Shown here piece by piece: positions 7,196 to 14,701 of a stretch of DNA of 26,234 bases. Source of the stretch: an uncultured Hungatella sp. (lineage in GTDB: Bacteria; Bacillota; Clostridia; Lachnospirales; Lachnospiraceae); contig CAJUFP010000069.1 in assembly GCA_910585645.1 (NCBI GenBank), positions 1 to 26,234 of the forward strand, read 5' to 3'. The notes under the pieces are model-generated. The model saw only the letters and a list, made by a program, of their open reading frames with translations. It did not search any database and was not told the origin of the DNA. Numbering within the stretch: position 1 is the stretch's first letter; every line of letters begins with the position of its first letter. The position numbers and the translations under genes were made by a program.

Positions 7196-7732
7196 GTGCT
7201 TTACACGGCGGATATTGAGAGAGCGAAGAACACCATGAGCCGAACCGCGGTCACCATAGAGACAGAGGTTGCGTACCTGGTGGGAGCGCCTTCGCAGCAG
7301 TGGCTGGAGGAGGCCAAAAGGAGCATTGAAGGGGGAAAGGTGTCGGATGAGGCGCTGATGCATCTGGTACTGCTGCCCCTCACATACAAAGGCAGGGAGA
7401 AGAAACAAAAGGCTGTCAGGGAATGTGTTCATCTGGCGAGGCAGATACCGGATAAGGGGCAGGAGACGTTTGCGCTGTCAGGAATACTGTCTTTTACGGA
7501 CAAGGTAATTGATGAGGAAACCAGGCAGTATATCAAGGAGGTGATCGGAATGACGCAGGTTGGAAAGATGTTGATGGATGAAGGGATTCAACAGGGGGAT
7601 ATGGAAAGAGCAAAAAGGACGGCTCTTAAGATGCTGAAACGGGGAGATTCTTTAAACGATGTGGCAGAGGTGCTGGAGCTCCCTATGGAGACCATTAAAA
7701 CATGGGAAAAGGAATTATGTGTTGTTGTGTGA
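7196..7732 (+). pseudogene. Rpn/PD-(D/E)XK-family transposase-like protein, C-terminal part only
   Basis: About 178 codons match the C-terminal half of the Rpn (recombination-promoting nuclease) family common in Lachnospiraceae: VLYTADIERAKN, a segment ALMHLVLLPLTYKGREKKQ, then FALSGILSFTDKVIDEETRQ. The tail has an IGMTQVGKMLMDEGIQQG helix and a putative helix-turn-helix (DSLNDVAEVLELPMETIKTW). The nuclease core with its D...ExK residues, normally the first 100 or more residues, is absent. Upstream in-frame codons back to 7022 do not resemble it. A GTG at 7196 follows GGGGGG by five bases and a promoter lies at 7142, so the remnant may still be expressed. It is most likely a decayed gene; the alternative is a stand-alone regulator-like protein. 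Confidence 0.65.
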
Positions 7733-7768
7733 GATAGTATGATGTGGAGAACACGGAGGAATAAAAAA

Positions 7769-8209
7769 ATGAAATATGCATTTTACGGATGGAATCACGG
7801 GGATGTTCCCCCGGTTACGGATGAGTACCAGGGGATCCATACGCCCAGAGACCTGTATGACGCCCTTTCGGACATCTGGTGCGAGTACACTTGCGCGCCC
7901 AGGCTGCGAAAGGGGTGGAGCAGCGAGAACAAGACTCTGGGACAGTGTTCCATCACGGCTTTTCTTGCCCAGGATCTATTTGGGGGCAGAGTTTACGGGA
8001 TACTGCGTCCGGACGGCAATTACCATTGCTACAATGTGGTGGGGAACTGTGTGTTTGACCTGACCAGCGAGCAGTTTGGGGATGAGGTGCTGTGCTATGA
8101 GGGCAATCCGGAGCAGTTCCGTGAAGTACACTTTGGCAAGGAGGAGAAGCGGCAAAGGTACGAGTATCTTAAGGATAAACTGCGGGAGCGGTTTGGGAAG
8201 AAGGGATAA
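7769..8209 (+). CDS. YunG-like family protein, function unknown
   Basis: This 146-residue cytosolic protein has a conserved core GQCSITAFLAQDLFGGRVYG (about 59-78) followed by NYHCYNVVGNCVFDLTSEQF. That arrangement of Cys, His and Asp is typical of YunG-like proteins and faintly recalls cysteine-peptidase/transglutaminase folds; no activity is established. GGAGG nine bases before the ATG at 7769 is the best start, although ATGs at 7739 and 7742 are in frame. The charged C-terminus (EEKRQRYEYLKDKLRERFGKK) is probably helical. Its stop codon is three bases from the stop of the convergent aldo/keto reductase gene. Confidence 0.75.
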   Translation: MKYAFYGWNHGDVPPVTDEYQGIHTPRDLYDALSDIWCEYTCAPRLRKGWSSENKTLGQCSITAFLAQDLFGGRVYGILRPDGNYHCYNVVGNCVFDLTSEQFGDEVLCYEGNPEQFREVHFGKEEKRQRYEYLKDKLRERFGKKG

Positions 8210-8212
8210 GGG

Positions 8213-9343
8213 TTATTTTGTCTTCTCCACAAAATCCCTCATAGCCTCAGAGATCTTAATCTGCTGGGGGCACACCGCCTCACAGCTTCTGCAGCCGATG
8301 CAGGCCGCAGGCCGTTTTTCCTCCGGAAGCGCCCTCATGGCCATAGGCGCGATGAAGCCGCCTTCCGTAAAGCAGTGTTCATTGTACAGGGCCAGAAGGG
8401 ACGGGATATCCAGGCCCTTGGGGCAGTGGGTGGTGCAGTAGCGGCATGCGGTGCAGGGAAGAACTTTCTTTTCAAGCATTTTGGCGGCAATTCCAAGAAG
8501 TCCCTTCATCTCTTCATCTGTGAGGGGCTTCTCCTCCCGGAAGGTGTCGATGTTTTCCTTCAGCTGTTCAAAGTTGGACATGCCGGAGAGGGTGACCGTC
8601 ACTTCCGGAATCGTCTGAAGGAACCGGAACGCCCAGGCCGGAATCTTCTCTTGGGGGCGCATGGCCAAAAGGGCTTTTTCATGGTCTTCTGGCAGGGAAG
8701 CCAGACGGCCGCCTCTGAGAGGCTCCATGACCCAGACGGGGATGTTGTACTCCCGTAACAGCTCCACCTTTGCCTTGGCGTCCTGGAAGGTCCAGTCCAG
8801 ATAATTAAGCTGAATCTGGCAGAACTCCATATCGTTGCCGTATTGTTCCAGAAAACGCTTCATCACATCCAGGCCGCCGTGGGCGGAAAAGCCCAGATGG
8901 CGGATCCGCCCGGCCTTTTTCTGTTTGGTCAGATAGGCATGAATGCCGTATGTCTCATCCAGATAGGCGTCTATGTTCATCTCGCATACATTGTGGAAAA
9001 GGTAGAAGTCAAAATACTCCACCTGGCATTTTCTCAGCTGCTCCTCAAAGATAGGCTGAACCTTGTCCATATTGGAAAGGTCGTAGCCCGGAAACTTTGT
9101 GGCCAGATAGAAGCTGTCCCGGGGATAGGGCTTTAAAAGTTTTCCCATGACAAGTTCGGACTGCCCCTCATGGTAGCCCCATGCCGTGTCATAATAGTTG
9201 ATGCCCTGCTCCATGGCATAGGCTGTCATCTTTTCGGCCGCCCCTTCGTCGATGACCCCGTCCTTCCCGTCGATCACCGGAAGGCGCATGGCGCCCATAC
9301 CCAGGGCGGACAACTCCAAATCCTGAAATTTCTTGTAGATCAT
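8213..9343 (-). CDS. Aldo/keto reductase with C-terminal double 4Fe-4S domain (COG1453)
   Basis: The protein has 376 residues. The N-terminal aldo/keto reductase barrel carries the catalytic set: Asp52 and Tyr57 in YDTAWGYH, Lys83 in ATKFPG and His117 in YLFHNV. The C-terminus holds two ferredoxin-like cysteine clusters, CTACRYCTTHCP (297-308) and CIGCRSCEAVCP (348-359). Each has the CxxCxxCxxxCP spacing for a 4Fe-4S cluster. Such fusions are frequent in anaerobes and probably couple NAD(P)H-linked carbonyl reduction to ferredoxin-type electron flow. The substrate is unknown. AGGAGG lies ten bases before the ATG. It is transcribed alone on the minus strand, with direct repeats of TATTGTAC upstream (9447-9465). 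Confidence 0.92.
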   Translation of the reverse strand: MIYKKFQDLELSALGMGAMRLPVIDGKDGVIDEGAAEKMTAYAMEQGINYYDTAWGYHEGQSELVMGKLLKPYPRDSFYLATKFPGYDLSNMDKVQPIFEEQLRKCQVEYFDFYLFHNVCEMNIDAYLDETYGIHAYLTKQKKAGRIRHLGFSAHGGLDVMKRFLEQYGNDMEFCQIQLNYLDWTFQDAKAKVELLREYNIPVWVMEPLRGGRLASLPEDHEKALLAMRPQEKIPAWAFRFLQTIPEVTVTLSGMSNFEQLKENIDTFREEKPLTDEEMKGLLGIAAKMLEKKVLPCTACRYCTTHCPKGLDIPSLLALYNEHCFTEGGFIAPMAMRALPEEKRPAACIGCRSCEAVCPQQIKISEAMRDFVEKTK

Positions 9344-9446
9344 ACGTCTTATGCCTCCTGTTTTTCCTGTTTTACAGGTCCAAAAGATATGTAGTAATAT
9401 GCGGACATAGTATCACGACCGCTTGAACCTGGCGCAACAGTATTTG

Positions 9447-9465
9447 TATTGTACGGTTATTGTAC
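9447..9465. promoter_or_regulatory. Tandem TATTGTAC repeats, possible operator
   Basis: TATTGTAC occurs at 9447-9454 and 9458-9465, 11 bases apart and so on one face of the helix. GTAC-N7-GTAC within them is also palindromic. They lie about 100 bases upstream of the aldo/keto reductase start. The 9344-9834 gap also holds a 7-bp hairpin (GGCATAC/GTATGCC, 9509-9529), two near-copies of GTCAGGGYCCC around 9550-9572, and the promoter at 9648. Confidence 0.35.
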
Positions 9466-9640
9466 TATAAGGCAGCCGGGAAAGTAAAATGCTTTTTAGG
9501 CAGGGCGCGGCATACCTTTTAAGTATGCCAGTTTTCCAAAGGGCTGCAGTCAGGGCCCCGGTCAGGGTCCCAGCGGCTGCATTCTTCCTGAAATTCTTTT
9601 ATCTGGACAGAGGAAAAAGCGCAAGGGGAATAAGAGTCGA

Positions 9641-9838
9641 TTGAGCCTTGCGGATATAGACATAAAATCATATAATAGACCTGTATCCAACGTGTACGAC
9701 GCATACCCCATGGGAAACAGTGGTTATGGGGAGGAGGAGTCTTCCCTGGAGGACACGGCAAAGGCGGCCCTTGGGGGCAAGCGCGTATTGATCGAGAAAT
9801 CCAAAAGAAAACAGGAAAGGAAGCATATGAAATCATGA
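9641..9838 (+). CDS. Doubtful small open frame overlapping the oxidoreductase start
   Basis: A 65-codon frame from TTG at 9641 ends in a TGA that overlaps the next gene's ATG as ATGA. The product is hydrophilic, with a basic end (KSKRKQERKHMKS), and resembles no family I know. Its TTG start would lie upstream of the promoter at 9648-9676 and has no well-spaced ribosome site. It is either translated from an internal start or is simply leader sequence. I favour the second. Confidence 0.2.
   Translation: MSLADIDIKSYNRPVSNVYDAYPMGNSGYGEEESSLEDTAKAALGGKRVLIEKSKRKQERKHMKS
9648..9676 (+). promoter_or_regulatory. Promoter of the Gfo/Idh/MocA gene
   Basis: TTGCGG (9648-9653), a 17-base spacer and TATAAT (9671-9676) lie about 160 bases upstream of the oxidoreductase start. 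Confidence 0.6.
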
Positions 9839-10863
9839 CAGACAACAAACTGGTATTAGCTTATATTGGCAATGGAAAAAGCGCCAACCGTTACCACATT
9901 CCTTATGTGCTTCAGAGGAAGGATCACTTTACGGTCAAAACCATCTTTTCCCCGCGTATCCACCACGATGTCTGGGCGCGGCTGGACGGGGTGTACTATA
10001 CGGAGAACGCGGAGGATGTATTTGGAGATCCCGAGATTGATCTGGTGGTGATAAGTACCCAGCTGGGCCTTCATTATGAGTACACAAAGCGGGCCCTTGA
10101 AAGCGGGAAACACTGTCTCTGCGAAAAGCCGTTTATGGAGACAAAGGCCCAGGCACAGGAACTCTTTGATCTGGCAGAGAAAAAGGGACTGTACTGTTCG
10201 GCCTATCAGAACCGCCGCTATGACAGCGATTTTCTGACTGTGCAGAAGGTGATCGAGAGCGGAAAGCTGGGGGAGCTTTTAGAGGTGGAGATGCACTACG
10301 ACTATTACCGGCCCGAGGTGCCGGAGAGGGCGGTTTTCAGCCCTTCCTCCTCCTACCTTTACGGTCACGGCTGCCATACCCTGGATCAGGTTATCAGTTA
10401 TTTTGGGAAACCTAATGGGATCCGGTATGATGTGCGGCAGCTTTTAGGACAGGGCCGCATGAACGATTATTTTGACATTGACCTGTATTACAAAACCATG
10501 AAAGTGTCGGTAAAATCCAGCTATTTCCGGGTAAAGAGCCGGCCAAGGTTTGTGGTTTACGGCAAAAGGGGCATGTTTGTGAAAGAGACGGAGGACCGCC
10601 AGGAAGAGCACTTAAAACTGTTTTATATGCCCGGGCAGCCGGGGTTTGGGCTGGATGAGCCGAGACATTATGGGGTGCTGACTTACTATGACCAGGACGG
10701 CGGGTTCCATGAGGAGAAGGTGTCAAGCTTGGCCGGGGATTACGGGCGCGTTTACGATGATATTTATGAATGCATTGTAAATGGGAAGGAGCCGGTCATC
10801 AAATCGTGGCAGACTCTGTTCCAGATGGAGATGCTGGAGGAGGGGATAAGGAATCTGAGGTAA
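9835..10863 (+). CDS. Gfo/Idh/MocA family NAD(P)-dependent oxidoreductase
   Basis: The protein has 342 residues. The N-terminal Rossmann fold starts VLAYIGNGKSANRYHIPYVL, where the pattern IGNGxxAxxxH replaces the usual GxGxxG, as in YdgJ/YhhX-like members. The conserved CEKPF (Lys98) closes the nucleotide-binding half. GHGCHTLDQ (about 180-188) is the usual active-site His...D region of the C-terminal domain. The family oxidises or reduces sugars, inositols and related polyols with NAD(P); the substrate is not evident. GGAAGG lies about a dozen bases before the ATG. It is probably monocistronic, since it is followed by a strong hairpin shared with the convergent MFS gene. It is near the D-serine locus but not part of that operon. 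Confidence 0.9.
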   Translation: MTDNKLVLAYIGNGKSANRYHIPYVLQRKDHFTVKTIFSPRIHHDVWARLDGVYYTENAEDVFGDPEIDLVVISTQLGLHYEYTKRALESGKHCLCEKPFMETKAQAQELFDLAEKKGLYCSAYQNRRYDSDFLTVQKVIESGKLGELLEVEMHYDYYRPEVPERAVFSPSSSYLYGHGCHTLDQVISYFGKPNGIRYDVRQLLGQGRMNDYFDIDLYYKTMKVSVKSSYFRVKSRPRFVVYGKRGMFVKETEDRQEEHLKLFYMPGQPGFGLDEPRHYGVLTYYDQDGGFHEEKVSSLAGDYGRVYDDIYECIVNGKEPVIKSWQTLFQMEMLEEGIRNLR

Positions 10864-10952
10864 GGGGGCTGCCGGAAGTTGGACTTTGGCTGTAACAGTT
10901 CAAGAGTTATCTGAACGGTTGCGATAAAGGGAGCCATATAGAGACAGGAGTA

Positions 10953-10986
10953 AAGCCGGAAACTGACAGACAACAGTTTCCGGCTT
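10953..10986. terminator. Bidirectional terminator between convergent genes
   Basis: A perfect 13-bp stem (AAGCCGGAAACTG with its complement) has an 8-base loop. T-rich sequence follows on the plus strand (TTATTC) and on the minus strand (TTTACTCC). It serves the oxidoreductase ending at 10863 and the MFS gene ending at 11006. A weaker imperfect hairpin lies near 10891-10922. Confidence 0.75.
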
Positions 10987-11005
10987 ATTCAATATCACCC
11001 TTTTT

Positions 11006-12292
11006 CTATTTTCCCTGTTTGATGGTCTTTAAGATATAGGTGCTGAGCAAGAACCCGCCTGCCGCAAATACAGCCATGATGATATAGACAATGCGGTAAC
11101 CGGTAAGGCCGTCAAATTTATCAAGGATCCCTCCGTATACGGCATACATAAATGCTCCTGGCAGATATCCGATAAAGGAACCCATGGACATGGCGGAACC
11201 TGTGATCTCCCGGGGGACATGAACCTCATCCATAGGAGCGAAGAAGATGGCGCGCATGCTGTAGACACAGGCGCTGATGCACAGGGTAATGGCCATTCCA
11301 AGAAAGATCCCCATGGACTGGTGAGGCAGTAAGGAAAACACAGCCAGAATCACGCCTACGATCACAAAGGCGATCTGCAGGTATTTGGTGGCGGAGTGAA
11401 GGACTTTATCCGTGATAAAACCTCCCACAGGTCCGCCCAACATTTTCAGGCCGTACTGGTTGATGATCCCGTAAACGCCTACCATAGCAGCGGGAAGAGC
11501 ATAGGCCTCTTCCAGAAATGGGATAAAGTAGGTAAGCCCACAGTAAACGCTGTATACAAAAAATACGTTAAAAGATACGAGCCAGATATTTTTGTTCTTC
11601 AGAGCGCGCATAACGCCTTCCCAGGCCCGTTTATTGGCGTTGGATGCATCTGTCTGTTGGCTGTCTGACACTTTTGCGGTATTTGCATCAGGAGCCGCGT
11701 CCGGTTCCAGCAAAAAGTACATCACAATGCCGATGATGCCGGGGACAACGGAATAGAACAGGATCGCCATTTTCAGGCCTGTGGCAGTGCTTCCCATTGC
11801 GGAAAAGATTCCCAGGGCGCCAAAAGCGATAACGGTGTCCATCAGTCCTCTTCCGGCTTCCATGATGCCGAACATACGACCCTGCTCATCCTCATTGCCC
11901 AGAAGCCGAACGGTCTTAAGCATGGTTGGCCAGTACAGCATATCCGCGCAGACCGCCAGCAGGCAGTAGATGAAAAGGAAGACCGGGTAGGACGGAAACG
12001 TGGAAAGCCAGATTCCGCATACACAGATACTGATGAGGGACAGAGGGATCATGATCTTTTTCGAAACCCGATCTGTCAGATAAATGGAGGCCAGGAAGCC
12101 GAAGGTAGAGATCAGGCCGGCAATACTCATTGCGGTTCCGATCTGTGTGTGGGACAGACCCATAAATTCCTGCATGGGTACATAAAAAGCATCTTTTAAA
12201 AATCCCAGCTTATAGATGGTGCCGGCTCCCAGCATCAGGATTCCAAATGAAATCCATTTTTTTTCGATGGTTCCCTTTTTTGTTTGAGACAT
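11006..12292 (-). CDS. MFS transporter (probable organic-anion or sugar-type importer)
   Basis: The protein has 428 residues with about 12 predicted membrane helices. A central hydrophilic loop (about 200-228, DAAPDANTAKVSDSQQTDAS) sits between helices 6 and 7. The cytosolic loop 2-3 motif YLTDRVSKK matches the MFS GxxxDRxGRR-type signature. The basic N-terminus MSQTKKGTIEKK is cytosolic. It is divergent from the DeoR operon, with a shared 278-base control region in which its promoter spacer is filled by a candidate operator. It is therefore probably part of the same regulon. The substrate is unknown. A compound matching the operon's phosphodiesterase and D-serine lyase is inferred, not shown. 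Confidence 0.88.
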   Translation of the reverse strand: MSQTKKGTIEKKWISFGILMLGAGTIYKLGFLKDAFYVPMQEFMGLSHTQIGTAMSIAGLISTFGFLASIYLTDRVSKKIMIPLSLISICVCGIWLSTFPSYPVFLFIYCLLAVCADMLYWPTMLKTVRLLGNEDEQGRMFGIMEAGRGLMDTVIAFGALGIFSAMGSTATGLKMAILFYSVVPGIIGIVMYFLLEPDAAPDANTAKVSDSQQTDASNANKRAWEGVMRALKNKNIWLVSFNVFFVYSVYCGLTYFIPFLEEAYALPAAMVGVYGIINQYGLKMLGGPVGGFITDKVLHSATKYLQIAFVIVGVILAVFSLLPHQSMGIFLGMAITLCISACVYSMRAIFFAPMDEVHVPREITGSAMSMGSFIGYLPGAFMYAVYGGILDKFDGLTGYRIVYIIMAVFAAGGFLLSTYILKTIKQGK

Positions 12293-12364
12293 AATGGCTT
12301 ACCTCATTATTCTATTGGATTTTGTATAACGATTGGATCAGTTGAAACGGATTTGACAATTCCC

Positions 12365-12393
12365 AGTATAGTTGTATTTTTGTGTAATGTCAA
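12365..12393 (-). promoter_or_regulatory. MFS promoter with operator A in its spacer
   Basis: On the minus strand TTGACA (12393-12388), a 17-base spacer and TATACT (12370-12365) form a near-perfect sigma-A promoter. The spacer and one flanking base (12372-12388) read TTGTATTTTTGTGTAAT on the plus strand, one of four similar sites in this gap. Confidence 0.8.
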
Positions 12394-12401
12394 GTGAAAA
12401 T

Positions 12402-12513
12402 GTGCAAAAAGATGTAAAAATATGCAAATCAAGAAAAGAATGCTGTTCTTTTTCATAGGAAGAAGTTGCAAAAATGTGTAATATCAGAAAAATATATATT
12501 GCAATTTGTGTAA
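12402..12513. promoter_or_regulatory. Repeated DeoR-type operator candidates B, C and D
   Basis: Related sites are GTGCAAAAAGATGTAA (12402-12417), TTGCAAAAATGTGTAA (12466-12481) and TTGCAATTTGTGTAA (12499-12513), plus site A at 12372. The shared form is the imperfect palindrome TTGCA-N(5-6)-TGTAA. They are likely binding sites for the adjacent DeoR-family regulator, spaced so that looping between the two promoters is possible. The binding protein is inferred from proximity. Confidence 0.6.
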
Positions 12514-12527
12514 ATGTGTGGTAATAT
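12499..12527 (+). promoter_or_regulatory. Promoter of the DeoR-dsdA operon
   Basis: TTGCAA (12499-12504), a 17-base spacer and TAATAT (12522-12527) lie 43 bases before the regulator start. Operator D covers the -35 region, suggesting autorepression. TTGACA at 12544 is too close to the ATG to serve as a -35. Confidence 0.6.
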
Positions 12528-12570
12528 TGTCATGAAAAATGGGTTTGACAAATAGAAGGGGAATAAATAG

Positions 12571-13362
12571 ATGTTATCAGAACAGAGATACGAGGAGATT
12601 TATCAGCTGTTGGAACGGGAAGGCAGTGTGAGGACCATTACTCTTTGCGACGCGCTGCAGACCTCCCGGGAAACCATAAGAAGAGATCTGGAAACGATGG
12701 AGGCCAAAGGATTGTTAAGGCGTATCCGAGGCGGCGCTATGAAGCTGGAAGTACCTCAGAATAAAGACCTGACCTACACTTCGTTCAGCAAGAGACGGGA
12801 AGAGCATATTTCCGATAAGGAAGCGATCGCTCTGGAAGCCGTAAACCACATCTGCGAAGGGCAGGCCATTGCCCTGGATTCAGGGACTACTGCTCTTTTT
12901 CTGGCAAAAGCGGTGAAAGCAAGATTTCGTTCTTTGACAGTTGTGACCAATTCTCTTGCGGTGGCTCAGGAGCTGGCAGGAGCTGAGGGAATTACCTTAG
13001 TCCTGACAGGCGGGGTGTACCGGGCGGACGAGGAAGCCTTTGTATCTGATGTCGCGACACTTATTTTTTCCAGGATTAATGTAGATATATTTTTCCTTAC
13101 CACCTGCGGTATATCCGTGGAGCGAGGAGTCACATATCAGAGGATGGATGAGATTTCTGTGCAGAATAAAATGATGGAGGCAGCAGACCGCACCATTGTG
13201 CTGGCAGACAGCTCCAAAATGGGCAATAATTCCCTGGTAAAGATGTGTGGTCTCGAAGATATTTCCATGGTTATTACGGATTCCGGTGTTTCGGCTGCGC
13301 AGGCAGAAGCTTTTGAGAGCGCGGGGGTAAGGGTAGTCATTTCAAAAGAAAGGAAAGGATAG
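12571..13362 (+). CDS. DeoR/GlpR-family transcriptional regulator
   Basis: The protein has 263 residues. The N-terminal DeoR helix-turn-helix (about 5-58) has the family signature TSRETIRRDLETMEAKGLL followed by RRIRGGAM. The C-terminal sensor domain (about 75-235) contains ALDSGTTALFLAKAV, SLTVVTNSL and LVLTGGVYR, and the conserved VLADSSKMG near the end. DeoR proteins usually repress and respond to phosphorylated sugars or similar phospho-metabolites. It leads the operon, with only three bases to the phosphodiesterase gene, and faces the divergent MFS gene across a gap with repeated operator-like sites. It is therefore the likely local repressor. AAGGGG nine bases before the ATG supports the start. 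Confidence 0.93.
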   Translation: MLSEQRYEEIYQLLEREGSVRTITLCDALQTSRETIRRDLETMEAKGLLRRIRGGAMKLEVPQNKDLTYTSFSKRREEHISDKEAIALEAVNHICEGQAIALDSGTTALFLAKAVKARFRSLTVVTNSLAVAQELAGAEGITLVLTGGVYRADEEAFVSDVATLIFSRINVDIFFLTTCGISVERGVTYQRMDEISVQNKMMEAADRTIVLADSSKMGNNSLVKMCGLEDISMVITDSGVSAAQAEAFESAGVRVVISKERKG

Positions 13363-13365
13363 ATC

Positions 13366-14691
13366 ATGACCACACCGAAAAATCAGGAAAACAGACGGCC
13401 AAGCGTGCTGCTTGTATCTGTAGACGCGTTAAAACCAGAATTTGTGTTTGAACAGGAGCGCCTGGGAGTCAGGCTTCCTAACATCACCCGGTATTTTGTG
13501 GAGAACGGCCTTACGGCGAGAGCGGGAAGTAAGAGCGTATTTCCCACATTTACCTATCCATGCCATCAGAGTATGATAACCGGAACGAACCCGGCTGTCC
13601 ATGGGATTGTAAACAATGGGATCTTTGACCCGGTGGGAGAACATAAAGGGGCCTGGTATTGGTTTGCCAATGATAAAGTGAAGACGCTGTGGGAGGCGGC
13701 AAAAGAGGGCGGGTACTGTTCGGCCAGCGTGGCGTTTCCCACATCTGTAGGCGCGAAGGGCGACTACATCGCGCCGGAGTTCTGGTGGGACGGAAGCCAG
13801 ATTGACAGCCGGTTTATTGACGCGGTGGCAAAGCCCCAGGGGCTGATCCGTGAGATGGAGAAAGACATCGGTGTCTACGCAGGAGGTCTGGATCTTTCAG
13901 ATGAGGGGGATGCCCAGAGAGGAAAGGCGGCTTTGTGGATGTTAAGGAACAAGCTTGGGCCGCAGATTTTGGAGAAACCGTTTTTTATGTCCGCCTATTT
14001 TGCCAGCTTTGATGAGAGCGCCCACCAAAACGGCGTGTACAGCAGGCAGGCGGCAGACAGCTTAGAAAAGATAGACCGGATGCTTGGAGAACTGATAGAA
14101 GAAGCCGAAAGGATCACAGAGGGTAATTTAGTAGTCTGTGTGGTATCGGATCACGGGACGCTGGATAATACCCACAATATATCTCCAAATATCCTTTTGA
14201 AGGAGGCGGGCCTGATCGAGACGGACCACAGGGGAAATGTGGTAAGCTGGAGAGCATTCAGCCAGAGAGCCGGAGGCACGGCGGAGGTCCGGCTGGCTGA
14301 TCCGGAGGACCAGGAGGCGGCAGAACGCTTAAAAGAGATCATGGACCGTCTGATCGCGGATCCGGAAAGCGGGATTCTGGAGATCGTAGACAATGAGGGA
14401 GCAAAGAAACGGGGCGGATTTCCGGACGCGGCATATGTGCTGATCTCCCAAAAGGGCTATGAGCTTAGGGATGATGTGGAAGGGGAATACTGCCGCAAAC
14501 GGCTGACACAGAAAGCCCAGCACGGATATAGTGAGGAATTTTCAGAGATGCGGGCTTCCTTTATGCTGACCGGAAAGGGGATTGTCCCCGGCAATCTTGA
14601 ACATGTCCGTTTGATCGATGTAGCTCCGACCCTGGCGGGGATTATGAATGTAGAATTGCCGGATGCAGAGGGACGAAACGTGCTGGAATGA
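13366..14691 (+). CDS. Alkaline-phosphatase-superfamily phosphodiesterase (NPP/phosphonoacetate hydrolase-like)
   Basis: The 441-residue protein retains every metal and catalytic position of the nucleotide pyrophosphatase/phosphodiesterase group. These are Asp20 in LLVSVDAL, nucleophile Thr63 in FPTFTYPCHQSMITG, Asp216 and His220 in FDESAHQNG, Asp262 and His263 in VVSDHG, and His386 in AQHGYSEEF. The C-terminus has the usual LIDVAPTLAGIMN. It has no signal peptide and should act in the cytosol, unlike secreted NPPs, so its substrate must be imported or internal. Related enzymes split phosphodiesters, pyrophosphates or phosphonoacetate, and the actual substrate here is open. It sits second in the DeoR operon, three bases after the regulator and ten before the symporter, which suggests a phosphorylated or phosphono precursor of D-serine. 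Confidence 0.88.
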   Translation: MTTPKNQENRRPSVLLVSVDALKPEFVFEQERLGVRLPNITRYFVENGLTARAGSKSVFPTFTYPCHQSMITGTNPAVHGIVNNGIFDPVGEHKGAWYWFANDKVKTLWEAAKEGGYCSASVAFPTSVGAKGDYIAPEFWWDGSQIDSRFIDAVAKPQGLIREMEKDIGVYAGGLDLSDEGDAQRGKAALWMLRNKLGPQILEKPFFMSAYFASFDESAHQNGVYSRQAADSLEKIDRMLGELIEEAERITEGNLVVCVVSDHGTLDNTHNISPNILLKEAGLIETDHRGNVVSWRAFSQRAGGTAEVRLADPEDQEAAERLKEIMDRLIADPESGILEIVDNEGAKKRGGFPDAAYVLISQKGYELRDDVEGEYCRKRLTQKAQHGYSEEFSEMRASFMLTGKGIVPGNLEHVRLIDVAPTLAGIMNVELPDAEGRNVLE

Positions 14692-14701
14692 GGAACAGCT
14701 C

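Noticed and set aside
9519..9848. Minus-strand 109-codon frame in the gap before the oxidoreductase
   Set aside because: It is proline- and cysteine-rich, has no ribosome site and overlaps a clear plus-strand promoter; no homology is recognisable.
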